Shown here piece after piece: positions 1 through 11,762 of a stretch of 64,000 nucleotides of DNA (its first letter is position 1; each line of letters starts with the position of its first letter). The stretch is from Pristionchus mayeri (lineage: Eukaryota; Nematoda; Chromadorea; Rhabditida; Neodiplogasteridae). Made by a program: the position numbers and the translations under genes. Location: contig BTRK01000002.1 of the NCBI GenBank assembly GCA_036245805.1, positions 8,490,689 through 8,554,688 of the forward strand, written 5' to 3'. The notes beneath the pieces are model-generated. The model saw nothing but the letters and a program-made list of their open reading frames with translations. It searched no databases and was not told where the DNA came from.

Positions 1-1934
1 GTGTTCTTCCCTCTTTGTTCTGGTCACATAGGTAGGGTATCACCCATCATATGCCGTACATTTTCGTTAGCGTATCATTACAAATATTATGTATCGCTTC
101 AATCATCAACAACAAAAGTACAGAGATGACCTACATAGTAGAGGCATTGTACACCCTTTCTTGTGCATTCGTGTTATTCCCTCGCTAGCTTCTCACGCTC
201 ATTTTGCCATTTCATTTTGTAGGCGGGCACTTGCGCGATGAGTTGAGGATTTTGCATTAATGCATATTCCTCCGTATTGCTGTATTATCTAGCGATATTA
301 GGAATCATTGTTTCGCACGAAATTCAGGGAAGCGCGGCGAAGAGACATCATTCCTAAGGAGGCTAAGCCATGCATAGTGAATCCTAGCGAAGTACCAGGC
401 GAATGACAAAAAAGTCCATCGAATAAAGGAGAGGAGAGGACCAAACCAGAACAGAGGTGGACTCTTCATCCAGATAAGTGCTTGAAGGTGGTATCATAGC
501 TTCAAGGCGCTTAGGATACGTCCTAGTCAACTACTAGATGATTCCAGAGAGAATACGCTATGCACAACCCCAAACTTTCATTTGCCCACCCAAACCCCAT
601 TTATGCCATTTGTCCACCGAAATCCCGGATTGTCCACCGAAACCGTACAGCTCGCTCATTTGTCCACCCAATCCGTACAGAGCCCAAAATTTGTATTTAT
701 GTAGTGTTTTCAGATGTAAAGGACAAGGTAGAACGAATTGAGCTCGTCGAAGCTGCTGCTCCTTCTGCTGAATTACAATATGTTATGTATGCGGAGAAAA
801 ATTAGAGCGAATACTTTATCATGCGTAGTAATTTCATTGTCACATGAGCATTTTTTTAAAATTTGATGGTAAACACAATTCCTATCAATTCTGTATACTG
901 TCATTTACTCAAATTAAATATCAATATCATGTAATGAATCGACTTCCATTTAATTAGAACTATTTTTTTGATTTCGTGCTAAATGAGGTGTTGAGACGAT
1001 CCCTTGACGCTAGGCTTTCTCATTATGAAGTGTGTAGTTCGTGACTAGACTTCTAGAAGCTCATTCTTTATCAGTGGCTCCGACCAAGTGTGGAAGGCTA
1101 GTGAGGTGGAAGGCTTTTATAACGTCACAGAAGAATCGACAACCGATTGATAACTCTATGAACTATAGATGAAATTGCGTCAGAATCACTTCACTACACA
1201 TTCGTTACCTGGAGACCAGGTGAATTATTTTGTGTCAAAATACTGAGTTCAATTCTAATTAAAATGGGATACAACCCGGAATTGACAACGATTCACCCCG
1301 CTTGGGGGCTCATTCACGCCGCTAAGTCAGTGTAAACGATGTGCCACTCTCCGTCAACGTGAAGTCGCTATTGTTGAGTCGTATTTCAAACATATCACAA
1401 GTAGAATGGAGGACTGGCCATTCGATGTATTGAGGACATTTTAATTTTTTTCTGGATTTTTCATATATGTTTGCAAATCAAAAGACACTAGGGTGACTAA
1501 ATGACTCTTCGAGTCGTCGTTTAGAGTCGTGACCTCGCCTGAGATTCGGGTCGATCAGGTCAGATCAAATCCCTCGTTTAGTGGATGAGTCGTTTCACCT
1601 CTGATCCGAAACCTTTCGCCAACCTATAAGCCACACATCGTTTAAGAACCTGTCGGTTACGGAATTCAACGATAGAAATGAGAAAATTTTGAAATCGTCG
1701 GTGAGTAATTCCTATAAAATTTGGCAAATTTACTCTTTCGTTTTCAAAAGCATCGATCTCGGCGTCTCTTCTTTGGATGTTTTATTGACTTCGAGGCTAG
1801 ATAAGGCTGTGCATCGCCATTTCCCTCTCATTCCCACACTCGGCACGTGTTTCCTACGCGACAACTTGGGCTTACCCATCTTCTCAGTCTACATAGGAGG
1901 TTGCAAGAATGAGACATACAGTTGGGCACTACGA
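1..1934. other. No supported gene
   Basis: AT-rich sequence with short open frames that lack splice context or family features. Around 575-680 a short motif (tttgtccacc and close variants) recurs several times, a small imperfect tandem repeat. I see no RNA gene or transposon end here. Confidence 0.5.
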
Positions 1935-2004
1935 CGGATGATAACTATGACGAAATGCCGCTTTTGATGTGTCAAAGGCGGCATGCCGTCATAGTTCTAA
2001 TCCG
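1935..2004. repeat. 70-bp hairpin repeat (family A, best copy)
   Basis: A near-perfect short palindrome: the left arm starts cggatgataactatgacg and the right arm ends cgtcatagttctaatccg. The core reads atgccgcttttgatgtgtc. Related, partly decayed copies lie at about 6,010-6,050, 12,473-12,537 and 36,549-36,597, the last inside an intron of a receptor gene. This pattern fits a tiny non-autonomous hairpin transposon. No autonomous partner was recognised. Confidence 0.7.
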
Positions 2005-2116
2005 ATCTAGTGCCTTCAGTTGTGCTTAAGTTGATGCCTGTTCTGCAAGTACGAGGGTTGTCGCTTCAGGTATTTTGTTCACTTTCAGCATTTATGCGTT
2101 AAAGAGGCGAAATTTG

Positions 2117-2421
2117 TGGCTCTGTTTTCGAATCGGGGTCCCATCTGCAAATCGGGGTCCCTGAAAAAAATCGAGGTCCGATAGACCGTCATGGGACCCC
2201 GATTATTATCGGGGTCCCATCTGCAAATCGGGGTCCCAATGACCGATCAGCGACAGCAAATATTATCGGGGTCCCAAGAAAGATCGGGGTCCCAAAAAGA
2301 TCAGGGTCCCAAGACAAATAGGGATTGCTAAAAAATATCGGGGCCCCAAAAAAATCGGGGTCCGATAGATCGTCATGGGACCCCGATAATTTTTTGGGAC
2401 CCCGATTCGAAAACAGAGCCA
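2117..2421. mobile_element. 305-bp foldback element made of 'atcggggtccc' units
   Basis: The ends are perfect inverted repeats: tggctctgttttcgaatcgg on the left, with its reverse complement at 2,402-2,421. They are flanked on both sides by aatttg (2,111-2,116 and 2,422-2,427), a likely 6-bp target duplication. The interior is built almost entirely of the 11-bp unit atcggggtccc and its reverse complement, so both strands can fold. An open frame on the minus strand across it only reflects this repeat. It is probably a non-autonomous foldback transposon; the superfamily is not clear. Confidence 0.7.
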
Positions 2422-2799
2422 AATTTGGTTATGCAAATGTGAAACATTTGTAAATGCTCACTAGAATTTAGCAATCAATATGTCTTTACTCATTGTATTG
2501 ATGTTACAGAATTATATGATAAAACATGTATTTATGTTTTCGGAAAACCGTAAGTGTTACAGGAAGAATCAATAACGAGAAGATAATAATCACTTCATCA
2601 ATCATTAAAGTAAATTCACACGAACTGCACATCAATGCCTTGAGGCGACTCGACTCGTTCCTCAATCGAATTGGGGTCGGTTTGTGACGAAGTAGGCATA
2701 GCCCCATTCCGCGCAGAGATATAACGATCGTACTTGAAAACTACCTACAATGGATGTTGTTTTGTCAAAACAATGTGTCAAAACAACATGTCAACCTTT

Positions 2800-3400
2800 A
2801 AAGGTGATTAAGGACGATGAAATGCTGCATACCACAATAAGAGTTGCATACACAGCAACCACAAACACGAAAACCCCCGCAGCAGTTGGAATCTCTAAAA
2901 AGTATATTTCTTGACGATAAGAAAACATATTTACCAAGATTCTTCAGGACGCTAAAGTTGTGCCATCGTAAGTCTTCTATCACGTAGAAAGGGAACTAAA
3001 GCAAGTATTTTGTATTTTTATTCACAAACACCATAGCCAAACTACTCAAATCTGAGATTGTTAGGAGAAATGACAAAACTAAATAAGTATGACTCCCTGA
3101 CCATAGCAGTGATCCAAATTCTGCATGCAGTCGGACTCTCGCCACAATCAGCTACCGTAATTACCACAATAATTGTTAACTCCCACGAAATATAGAAGAA
3201 GAATGTGTGGATCGAGTGGAATCGGAGGTTGTGATAGCAACCTTTGATGGAAGATTGAAATGTACAATGCATAAATTTTCAATAAAATGAGGATGCGCAT
3301 GATTTACCGTCTATGAGCAAGAATATGTTGAGGAGGACGGAAAAGAGAGAAACAGCTCGTTGGAGTATCTGAGAAAAACATATATATCGTAACATGTGCA
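2800..3400 (-). pseudogene. Possible 7TM chemoreceptor remnant
   Basis: Two hydrophobic stretches can be read on the minus strand: ILQRAVSLFSVLLNIFLLID near 3,310-3,370, which resembles a first transmembrane helix, and IPTAAGVFVFVVAVYATLIV near 2,840-2,900. The second echoes PASAGVFFEF in the receptor gene at 49.8-52.1 kb. I could not join them into one open frame, so this is at best a decayed or poorly resolved receptor gene. The rest of the interval to about 3,830 has only short frames. Family assignment is weak. Confidence 0.25.
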
Positions 3401-4178
3401 AACATGATGTCAAACATTCACTCATTTTTTCAATAGAAGTGCATTATGTGACACAAAAGCAACTTAAATTTCAAGTAATGCATGAATTATGAACAAAAAT
3501 AAACTGCTATGTGGATTCCGCAGCAACAGTGAAAATTCCGCGCATATTCGTCGAATGACTCGGTCATTTTACGGACGTTCACGACACTGCCTAGAATGAC
3601 GAATGATAAAGAATCTACAGTGACAATAACATGGACATTGAGAGAACAGGATCTTAAGAAGTATGAAAAAATTCTATAATGATGGCTTTGCAAATCTGTG
3701 AAAAGTTCAGACTCGAGTGATTGACACAGAGTTGTGATAGGAAGCAACGGGGAAGTGTCCGTCGAGGGAGGCAAAGAGAACATGCGGTGAATCGAGTTAG
3801 CCTCCAGGACTGAGAGGAAGACTGCACTCAAACAAATTACTGTCCCCGTTCGATTGGAGCTTGCACGTTATAAATACATTTACAAAGTGAGTCATTCAAA
3901 CGTATTTATATCAATGATTGAGCGGTTGGCGATTCTACACTGTCACTAGTCATTTCGGTCATTTGGGAGTGCGCGAGAGTGCATGCGATAAATCAACATA
4001 GTTGAGACAATATTGTACTCAATCAAATTGCAACTCAATTTGATTACATATTGGACGATATTAATTTTCTGGAGTAAATTATCTCGTCTATAATTTGAAG
4101 AGTTCTTCGGATCATTGAAGAAATTCGGGGGCGAGAAAGAGTAGTCGAAGTGAAGAGAGTGCTACTCTGCTCTCTATT

Positions 4179-4352
4179 TCAAAAAGCGAATCCGGTAGGA
4201 TCTCCATGGGTGCCAATCCATTTCTTCCTCTCCTTCTGTTCCGTTCCTTTCCACCAGTCATCGGTTGTTCTTCTAACGTCCACCCACAGCTTTGTCTGTT
4301 CTTCCTTAAATGTGGCAATGCCCGACCACTTCATGGGCGCACCGATAAAGGT
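4179..4352 (-). CDS. Isolated exon-like frame, unknown protein (WWKGTEQKERKKW)
   Basis: An open minus-strand frame of about 57 codons runs to a stop at 4,179. It is Trp- and Lys-rich with a core TTDDWWKGTEQKERKKW. A similar motif, IDSWKGTGQEKG followed by KERW, occurs in an exon at about 59,660-59,760, also on the minus strand. This suggests two members of one gene family, or one exon scattered by duplication. No function is recognised and neighbouring exons are not visible. Confidence 0.3.
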   Translation of the reverse strand, partial: TFIGAPMKWSGIATFKEEQTKLWVDVRRTTDDWWKGTEQKERKKWIGTHGDPTGFAF

Positions 4353-4836
4353 GAGCTGAACTCAAGTCTGCTTGAATAAAATCATGCAATGGTTGGTGTC
4401 AATGACTTCGCAATTTCTTGGATTCTTCACACGAGAGTATATATTTTATCTACGCTCGAATGCGCAACGAGATGTGATACAGTATATAATGTATGGTGTT
4501 ACACAATAATTAGATTCTCCTTATACCGAGGATTAAAAGTGAAAGAGTAAAGGGATAGAAGGGGTACACACAAAAGAAGAGAAAGAGAGAAAGAAAATCG
4601 AAGATCTAGTCAGATGGTCTCATCTGTCTTCGTCTGGTCAGTATATGAGGAGGGAACCGAGGAGGAGGCACTCGGGTAGACCAGGTAGACTCTGCTCCGA
4701 GAACCAGCATCCGTAGATCTCTAACGGGGGAGAAGTGGGGAGGGAGTAGAGATGTGTGCGTGGGGGTTAAAAGAGAATATGTGGGTAGGGACAGGGAGAG
4801 AAGGGGGAAGTGAATAACTAACGATAAAGTGCTAAC

Positions 4837-5655
4837 TTAGTCTAATTTGTCTAATTTGAGTAATCTATTCGTAAAGACAGCAATACTTGAAGAACGATGA
4901 ACATCTGAAGGTAGTTCACTAAGTATCCTAGCTACTCTTCTGGAAAAACAATGAAAACGAGGTGTGGATTTAGTTGCCTCAATATGAATTCCAAATGTGT
5001 TCGATCTATCTCTAAGGGGTTTAAAAGTAAAGAATCTATTGCGCTCTAGAACTGTGTCGCCATTCATAATCCTACGGGCGAAGACTAGGTCAAAGATGAC
5101 TCTCCTCTCTGAAAACGCTTGAAGACCAGGAGTAGACGGACGTTTTGGATAGGAAGGAAGAGAAAGAGGTTATGATGGAGAAGGAAAACACCGATAGAAT
5201 AGAATTCGAGTAAATTGTTCTTGGACCTTCTCTATAGTCTGACTATCCTTCTTAGTATAAGGATTCCAGAAAGGACAAGCAAAATCAAGGTGAGGAAGGA
5301 CATAAGTGCGATAACATTTAATAAGAATTTCAGGGGAGTTAACTGAGACAGCTCGGAGCATAATATGGAGAGCAGTCTTAGCTCTGTTAGCACGGTCAAC
5401 AATGGAGGCATTTTTGAGAAGGGAAGGGACAACTTGAATACCAATCCATATTACCGTTTTCATTTGGTAGAAGCACGATTCCGAAATTGTATTTCCTATA
5501 CTACCTGTAAAAAGCATAGTTAGTAAAAGGGTTAACACATCACTGGCCACTAGACTGCCAAACTGGGCTGTTGTTATTGTTCCATTTAACAATAATAGTA
5601 GCACTCCGAAACGGAGCAGGAGTATATAATTGAGGAAATCTGTTAGAATTTTCAA
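4837..5655 (-). pseudogene. Non-LTR retrotransposon reverse transcriptase, C-terminal fragment
   Basis: The frame from 5,655 to about 5,170 carries the C-terminal region typical of nematode non-LTR (LINE) polymerases: an RANRAKTALHIM segment, then SPEILIKCYRTYVLPHLDFA, then WNPYTKKD and a VQEQFTRILF motif. After a frame break it resumes at about 5,110 with FARRIMNGDTVLERN and the closing Arg/Pro-rich segment, ending at 4,837. The catalytic palm (the xADD box) and the endonuclease are absent, so this is a 5'-truncated, frameshifted copy. 5' truncation is the usual fate of such elements. The roughly 330 bp below 4,837 is probably its 3' untranslated part but was not delimited. Confidence 0.75.
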
Positions 5656-6563
5656 AAAAATGGGGTCTACGTCATTTGTCCCTTTCGAAAATCTAGAAAA
5701 AAACTATTCATTAGTTATACATTCGCTCTTTTTCCTCTTTACTCCTTCCTTTCTCCATATATTAAATATATCAATCTCCATATATTAAATATATCAGAAT
5801 TGAAACTAATCGGAACCCCTCCACAAGCTCGCCTGAGTCTAAACCACATATGGTCCTCATCGAGGCACCCCCGCTCCATGAACGATGTGGAAAATACAAA
5901 TAATAATAAGAATGATATTATAGTAATACGTTACCACTGCCTGAGCTTCTGTCGTACCCAATTCCGTTATTGAACATTTGGATGCATCCCTGTGAAAATG
6001 GCACTAATTCGGATGAGAACTATGACGTATCAAAGGCAGCATGACGTTTTCGATATCCAATAATTTATTTACCTGAACTTCACTTGGAGCGCAAAATCCA
6101 TGAAGAATGCGACCGTAGTTGTAATAATAGCTGAAAATATTATTTATTATTGATAACAATTTTGCGATTGCGCGTCCACAAAATAGTTAATCTTGCGGAT
6201 TATCGTATATTAATTGTTCATTTCGAAACAGCACATAGATGCTCTACCACTGAGTTAAGCAACCGATGATTGTCTACCCTCCTAGCTCTATGATTTTGTG
6301 GGGTGGGCTAGGTCATGATTTTGACATCGTTTTTAATTTTTTTATTTATTTTTTACATAACATTTTTTTTCGATAGCACAATTCGAAACGTACTTTAGGG
6401 ACCAGAAGCACCCCGGCGACGGAGGATTGTTCTGAATCCAAATATTAATTGTTTTATTTTTATTTTTTTAAATATCGCATACGTTTTCCTGCTCGAAAAT
6501 CATTTTTCGCCTGCTCAATTTATAAATGATCGTTAGGATTATAAATACGAAGTGACCGCCTAC

Positions 6564-6691
6564 CGTTCTGGGGGTGGTCGTAGTTGGTGCTGTAGTCGTT
6601 GTCGTTGATGTCGTCGTGCTTGTCGTTGTTGTTGGAGGAATCGAAGTGGTGGTGGTTGTTGTTGTCGTGGTTGTGGTCATAGGAGGAGGCG
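6564..6691 (-). CDS. Threonine-rich (mucin-like) exon
   Basis: Read on the minus strand, this 128-nt exon begins after a tttag acceptor, encodes APPPM followed by long Thr runs broken by Pro, Ser and Ile, and ends TPRT before a gtaggc donor. On the plus strand it looks like a GTT/GTC-rich microsatellite. A shorter sister with the same APPPTTT start lies at 14,816-14,870, but its donor is gone. Repeated Thr tracts are typical of O-glycosylated stalks. Confidence 0.5.
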
Positions 6692-8215
6692 CTAAATCGA
6701 ATATTTTTGGACATTTTTTAAACTAAATTTTATCATTCTGTGCAAAGGTTGCCATTAATTATGCTACTTTTCGGCAATGTTTCTGGCGCAAAAAGAACAT
6801 GCCAGCAAATGATGAAAAAAATTGTCAATAATATGAAAATCATAACACAAATTCACAGTATTCGTCGTCCCATCGAAGAGCTCGAGGGTGTACGTACTGG
6901 TCATTTGGCCGGATGCACCTGCTAAACAAAGGAACACCGAATTTCAGAGTGTCGTTGGTCAGTAATTAATAAGAAGTCTAAATATAGGGATCGTCTATAT
7001 TCGTATTCGAAAGCCGATTGATGATAAATAACAATCATGACGTTAAATGAGAATCGGGAAATCGGAGAAATGTTCCGAACATACAATGATCATCTCAAGA
7101 ACCAGGCTTGATTCTAATTCGAGTATGCAAGAGTTCGCAACTATCTAGTCGTTTCACTCAATTTCTCCGCCGGTCTATCCACAAAAGATTAGGGATAATA
7201 AAAACAACGACAGCCTAATTAAGCGCTCTTGATTATCCTAATCCGAATATCATGGTAAGAAAAGCATTAGGGACTAGTGATGCCAAATCGGCGAGCGCTC
7301 TCCTCCTTTCCCACGCTCTCTCGCTCTGTCTGACCGGTGAGAGAGCGTGTGAAACGAGGAGAGCGCGCGCCGAATTGCCATCACTATTAGGCACCCAGCT
7401 CACCTGTCCAAGGTCCGCAATCAAAACTCTTGACAATGGTTCCATCCTTCATTTGCAGGGCCAAGTCCGGTTCGCAGAGTTGGTTACCATATTTCTTTAT
7501 AGCGAACACTTTTGTCTCCTCGACGTCGTTTGCCAAATTTGCCGCGCAACATTCTGCAAATGGCTGTATTTATTTAATATTTGAATCGAAAACAATCGCA
7601 CATGCATGCAAGTAATAAATGTAAGCAATTGCTACCATTAGTGATGCCAAAACGGCGCGCGTTCTCCTCGTTTCACACGCTCTAAAGTCGGTCAGACCGA
7701 GCGAGAGAGCATTTGAAACGAGGAGAGCGCGCGCCGCTTTGGCATCACTATTTACCATCATTTAGAACTGTGCCTGCGGCTTCGACGCAATTTGCCTGAA
7801 ATGAACAACGATCAATATGTTGGTATATCATATTTAGACTATGTGTTCAATGAATGTAAATCTCTCCAAAACAAAGGTAAATGATAAAATAATACACAAA
7901 TCTCACGCTTAGAGGCATCCTCGTATGGATTGCGTCATTGATAGACCTAAACAGTTGAGTTCGAAATTCATATATTTCTTCATTCGTCACGCTATATCGA
8001 CTGATCGATCAATCGAAGAGAGAGTGCATACAATGAAGAATTCTCGAACTAAGCAGAGGTGTTACGTTTAGTGTTCAGTCTAATTCGCAGCTTTGATTCA
8101 TGATAAATGAAAATTTTTTAGCAAATCTCATTGGAACTTGCAATTTCTTCGAGGTAGGATCACATTTGAAGTCTCCCATCCACCATACCATCGGACCACC
8201 GATGTCAAATCTCTG
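6564..8215 (-). CDS. Candidate multi-exon Cys/Thr-rich secreted protein
   Basis: Several exon-like blocks with good splice signals lie in order on the minus strand. About 8,160-8,215 contains DIGGPMVWWMGDFKCD. About 7,760-7,800 contains ANCVEAAGTVLNDG. 7,404-7,563 contains FAECCAANLANDVEE and DGTIVKSFDCGPW, with acceptor aatacag and donor gtgag. About 6,857-6,921 contains MTSTYTLELFDG after a tttag acceptor. 6,564-6,691 is almost all threonine and proline, after tttag and before gtagg. Cys-bearing blocks followed by a Thr-rich, probably O-glycosylated linker suit an extracellular nematode protein. No signal peptide or start was found and the last exon is missing. Two 108-bp hairpin elements sit in its introns. 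The linkage of blocks is inferred. Confidence 0.4.
7277..7384. mobile_element. 108-bp hairpin transposon (family B), copy 1
   Basis: A palindrome starting gtgatgcc and ending with the complementary atcac, flanked by TA on both sides (7,275-7,276 and 7,385-7,386). The arms read ctctcctcctttcc-cacgctctctcgc against gcgagagagcgtg-gaaacgaggagag in loose outline. TA duplication and small size suit a Tc1/mariner-type MITE. It lies in an intron of the candidate secreted-protein gene. Confidence 0.75.
7641..7748. mobile_element. 108-bp hairpin transposon (family B), copy 2
   Basis: Same length and same ends (gtgatgcc ... ggcatcac) as the copy 260 bp away, again flanked by TA (7,639-7,640 and 7,749-7,750). 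The arms match as ggcgcgcgttctcctcg against its complement. Looser relatives with ctctc-rich arms occur at about 12,148-12,247, 34,505-34,595 and 53,541-53,640. Confidence 0.75.
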
Positions 8216-8399
8216 AAGTATCATTTATTTTATATTTTAAACAAAAATATCTTACCACTAACGAAGCACCCGGTCCATTTTGACAAAAAACAAACACTGG
8301 ATCTGAAAAACAATATATTTTACCTCCAAACCAAATGAAACACACCTATTGTAACGTTAAAAATGACTGCAAAGATCGGGTCTTTGCACGATTTTCGGG

Positions 8400-9250
8400 C
8401 AGAATCTTGAGAATAAGTTGGGGTTCGGGCAAAGAATGATATCTAGCGAAACGGGTATGATACTGCGACGAAAACTGAGAAGCAATGGTAAAGAAAACAC
8501 ACTAATGGCCATCAAATATAGAGATGAGCAAATAATCGCAAATACCGAAATGGTGATTTCGATCATTGAATCGCTCTCACACTATTCGCATCACAATGTT
8601 ATTTCCATAGTGATTGATATTTTTGATGCAATTTTACTAGTCATGATCCCACTCGGAAGCTGTCCATTTTCGCCGACATTTTCGATAGAACTGTAGAATA
8701 GACTAGAAAATAATAGAATGTTAAATAATGGAATAAAGAATGGAATACAACTAACTACTGCCGGCCTCCGTGAACGAGAGGCGTGGATACCATAGGGCGT
8801 CTATCGGAGGCATATCACAGGTATATGTTGCCCCTGAAATGCTAGAATTTAAAATGAACGATACCGAGGATGCTTCGAAAAACATTCTAGACTTTAAAAA
8901 ATATTATTATAAAACCACGGATACTTCCCATACTAGAGATTTCCCTTCCGAATAATTTAAACCTCCGATAACAAAAGAAACACTAACCAGAAGACAGGCG
9001 AATCGAACACAGGCAGAAAATGAGCAGGAGAAGTTTCATCCTTGAAAGAGTGATTTCTCCTAATCCAACCGCTACTTATACCAGGAAATTTAAGCCTCCT
9101 TCAATCTTTGTTTCTTTCAAAAAAAAATTGACCCCCTGACGCACATCAACGAGTGCGAGAGGACGCGACTTGAGGAGAGTTCTCTCCATATTTGAAACAT
9201 ATTTCAACCAGACGCGTTTGCTGAGAGTCATGCTTTAAGAGGTGTTTTAT
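8400..9250. other. No supported gene
   Basis: Open frames of 60-90 codons occur on both strands, but none has splice context, hydrophobic segments or a recognisable motif. No repeat ends were seen. Confidence 0.4.
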
Positions 9251-9254
9251 ACAT

Positions 9255-9545
9255 AGTTTGATTAATATTTTCACCTTGGCAGATGCTTTATTTGTCGATG
9301 TCCTGAAGCTCAACATCATCGGTGGAAAAAAGTTATGTTATGAAAATGTAACACTCAGAATTAAATAATTCTGAAATTCAAAATTATGCATCATTTTCGT
9401 TAGAGATTTGATCGAATTTAGCATATCGGAGGCGCAAACTGCCATCTATAAGCAATCGAAAAGCCCCCGCGCGTATATGTTTTGCGAGAAACGTTTGCAA
9501 GCCGAAATATGTGATCTTTGAATCACTTTTCTTCAACTTGATAGT
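9255..9545. repeat. 290-bp duplicated segment, copy 1
   Basis: This stretch recurs at about 15,003-15,272 in the same orientation with scattered substitutions and small indels. Shared landmarks are attttcacctt, catcggtgga, gcgcaaactgccatctat, and gcaagccgaaatatg. It has no terminal inverted repeats, so it looks more like a segmental duplication than a MITE. A Thr-rich exon lies near both copies (6.6 and 14.8 kb). Confidence 0.7.
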
Positions 9546-9607
9546 TTTACAAAAGCTCCTAAGGATAATCGGTTTTTACGAGTCGCTAATGAAACGTTCT
9601 TGAGTTC

Positions 9608-9668
9608 TGTGAGTGAGTGAGTGAGTGAGTGAGTTGAGTGAGTTGAGTTGAGTGAGTTGAGTTGAGTT
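9608..9668. repeat. GAGT-type simple repeat
   Basis: A run of gtga/gagt units passing into gagtt units. A simple microsatellite with no coding meaning. Confidence 0.9.
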
Positions 9669-9769
9669 CTTATAAAACGGACATCCACGTTCGATTTTCT
9701 GTCGATTTTTATGTACCAATTTATCTCCGCCATCTTTACAGTCCGTCTGCGACCGATGCGACCTTTGTA

Positions 9770-11034
9770 TCAGGTTGACCAGAAAGTAACGCTCGATTTT
9801 GAAATTTTCGATTCTAAGATGCCATATCTGTTATTGCCGCCTGATTATCATATTGCTATATATGTTCGTTGAATTCATGAATACTCTTTCCATCGCACAT
9901 TGGTTCAAGCCTGTCCAATTGGTATTGAGGCCACAGGATGAAGTCAAAGGTACATCAACAAAGGGTTGAACTGATTACGTTTTGGGCCAACATTCCATGG
10001 ATAGCTTTGACAAGGCAAATATTATGTCACATGCGAAAAGTACTACTTACGGATATTACAATACAACATTTGAATCTAGTCTGCTGCAAAAGGATTGCTA
10101 GAAAATATACTCATGTTTTAACTTTACCCTACCTGAACCTAAATAGAAATACTTATTTTTACCGCGTATCCGGCACAATAGATGTATTGATCTCAAATGT
10201 AGGAAAACGAAAAGCGCTTCCCACGGTTTACTTAAAATTGTGTTTGTATGAAGATATAATACTTCTGCCAAAACATGCTACCTTCATCAACCTGAAATCA
10301 AAATTTGAACATCGAAATGCGAATATTTCAGAACTTCATGTTTCCAGCATTGATGAAAAGTCCTAACTTTTGTGGTTAATTGTTAAAGCAACTCTTTATC
10401 TATCCGTAGTCGGTAGGGCTAAGTCAGGGGATAGCTCCCATTTGAGGAAATGTATTCGTTCACCGAACAGCAAAAGTCGAAATTTTGACTATGTTGGTAT
10501 TTATTCAATAACACTGAAAATCTACGTTTCCTAAAAGTAGAAAAGGCATGAGTTCACATGTTTCCCTGTAATATGTAGCACCATAGGATATCTTGAAAGC
10601 GCATTTATCTAGAAACCAGTCCGTCTGAATCTCGAAGCAGAAAACGCTATCGCTTGAAACGTCTTTAATCGGCAAGAGTTGAATCCAATGGTTTTTTACT
10701 CGTGCTGTGTTGAGGCAGGAACGACCTCAGCCCTATTTTAGAGAGAACTACCTACGGGCTTCTTAGTCCGCTATGTGAGAATTTACTGCTATTTTTCCCC
10801 ACAAAATATGAGAAGCAGAAAATATTTTAAGAAAAGTATGAAAATATCAATTTTGATAAAACTTGGATTTTACGGATAACCTAAAGGAATGATGCCATTC
10901 GAACATATGCATATATTGCACAAGTAAACCCCTACTACTTGTTACCGAGGTAGCTTCAAATCTTTAACGAAAAGGATTTTACGCGAGCTCAAACATCATG
11001 TTTCAAATGAAGCGTTACTTTCTGGACAGCCTAA
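9770..11034. mobile_element. Mariner-sized element (1,265 bp), copy 1
   Basis: The left end is tcaggttgaccagaaagtaa and the right end is the inverse, ttaggctgtccagaaagtaa, flanked by TA at 9,768-9,769 and 11,035-11,036. The tyaggytg start, TA duplication and about 1.27 kb length are those of mariner elements. No mariner catalytic motifs could be read. The longest frame (9,938-10,366, plus) is unrecognised. A second copy of almost the same length lies inverted at 62,250-63,515, and the interiors match through landmarks such as ctaagtcaggggatagctc. Confidence 0.8.
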
Positions 11035-11575
11035 TAGATTCTGCAACTGCAGTATAGAAGAAAACTCGCGGAAATGACGGAGGTACACCCGTGCCTATTT
11101 GTATTTTTATTATTGTCATAAATCCAGACGCCGAGAGTAAAAATTAACTGTCCTCGATTCGCGATTGAAAAGGAATTCTTGTGAAACGGGTTTTCACGAG
11201 CTGCTTCTGCATTGATTTCCATTGCATCTCCACTGTATTCGCTCATTGAAAACAAAAATGTGTATTCGCTCACACCTGGGCGCTATCATTCTAATTTCAG
11301 GGGTGCAATCAGCTCATCAAGGCTTGACATCTCCGAGGTTCACTGAAAGATGAACTGCAACTGCACCCGGCGCTGATTTTGTTCAGCTCCAGCATTCCAC
11401 AGGACAATTATGACGTGATGAAGGGGATTTGGGTAAACTTGAAAAGTCAATATTCCGCTGTTGTTTGTTTCGATTGTGAAAATTGACGAGCTTGGGACTT
11501 CACAGCTTCACATTTGAAATAATTGGGATACGATCTGAACAATTGCAACAATTTTCTGAACTTATTTTATTCGAT

Positions 11576-11762
11576 ACTAGTCCGGAGGCCCCCGCCCTTA
11601 AATCAGAGATCTGACCCATATAACAATAGTTTGACCCAAGGCGAATTATTGATTGGTATACGGTAATGGACCGATGCCTTTCTGATGTGACCAGTCCCTC
11701 CCTTCAGAATTCGCAATCCGAACGGACACGAGTACACTGCGCTTTATATATAAGTATAGATT
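11576..11762. repeat. 185-bp dispersed repeat (family C), copy 1
   Basis: Begins actagtccggaggcccccgc and ends actgcgctttatatataagt plus atagatt. A second copy at 12,624-12,803 has the same head (actagtccgg) and tail (gctttatatataggtata). A fixed head and tail without inverted ends suggests a short LINE-mobilised or SINE-like element. No polymerase III box was found. Confidence 0.65.

Noticed and set aside
2189..2422. 77-codon minus-strand frame rich in GTPI, DPD and FGAP units
   Set aside because: It is only the translation of the atcggggtccc repeat units of the 305-bp foldback; no splice or start context.
6580..6680. GTT/GTC-rich stretch as a plain microsatellite
   Set aside because: Possible, but good acceptor and donor signals and a decayed sister exon at 14.8 kb favour a Thr-rich exon; kept at moderate confidence.
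7233..7761. Frames of 60-110 codons across the two 108-bp hairpins
   Set aside because: They arise from GC-rich hairpin arms, mirror each other on both strands and stop at the element edges.
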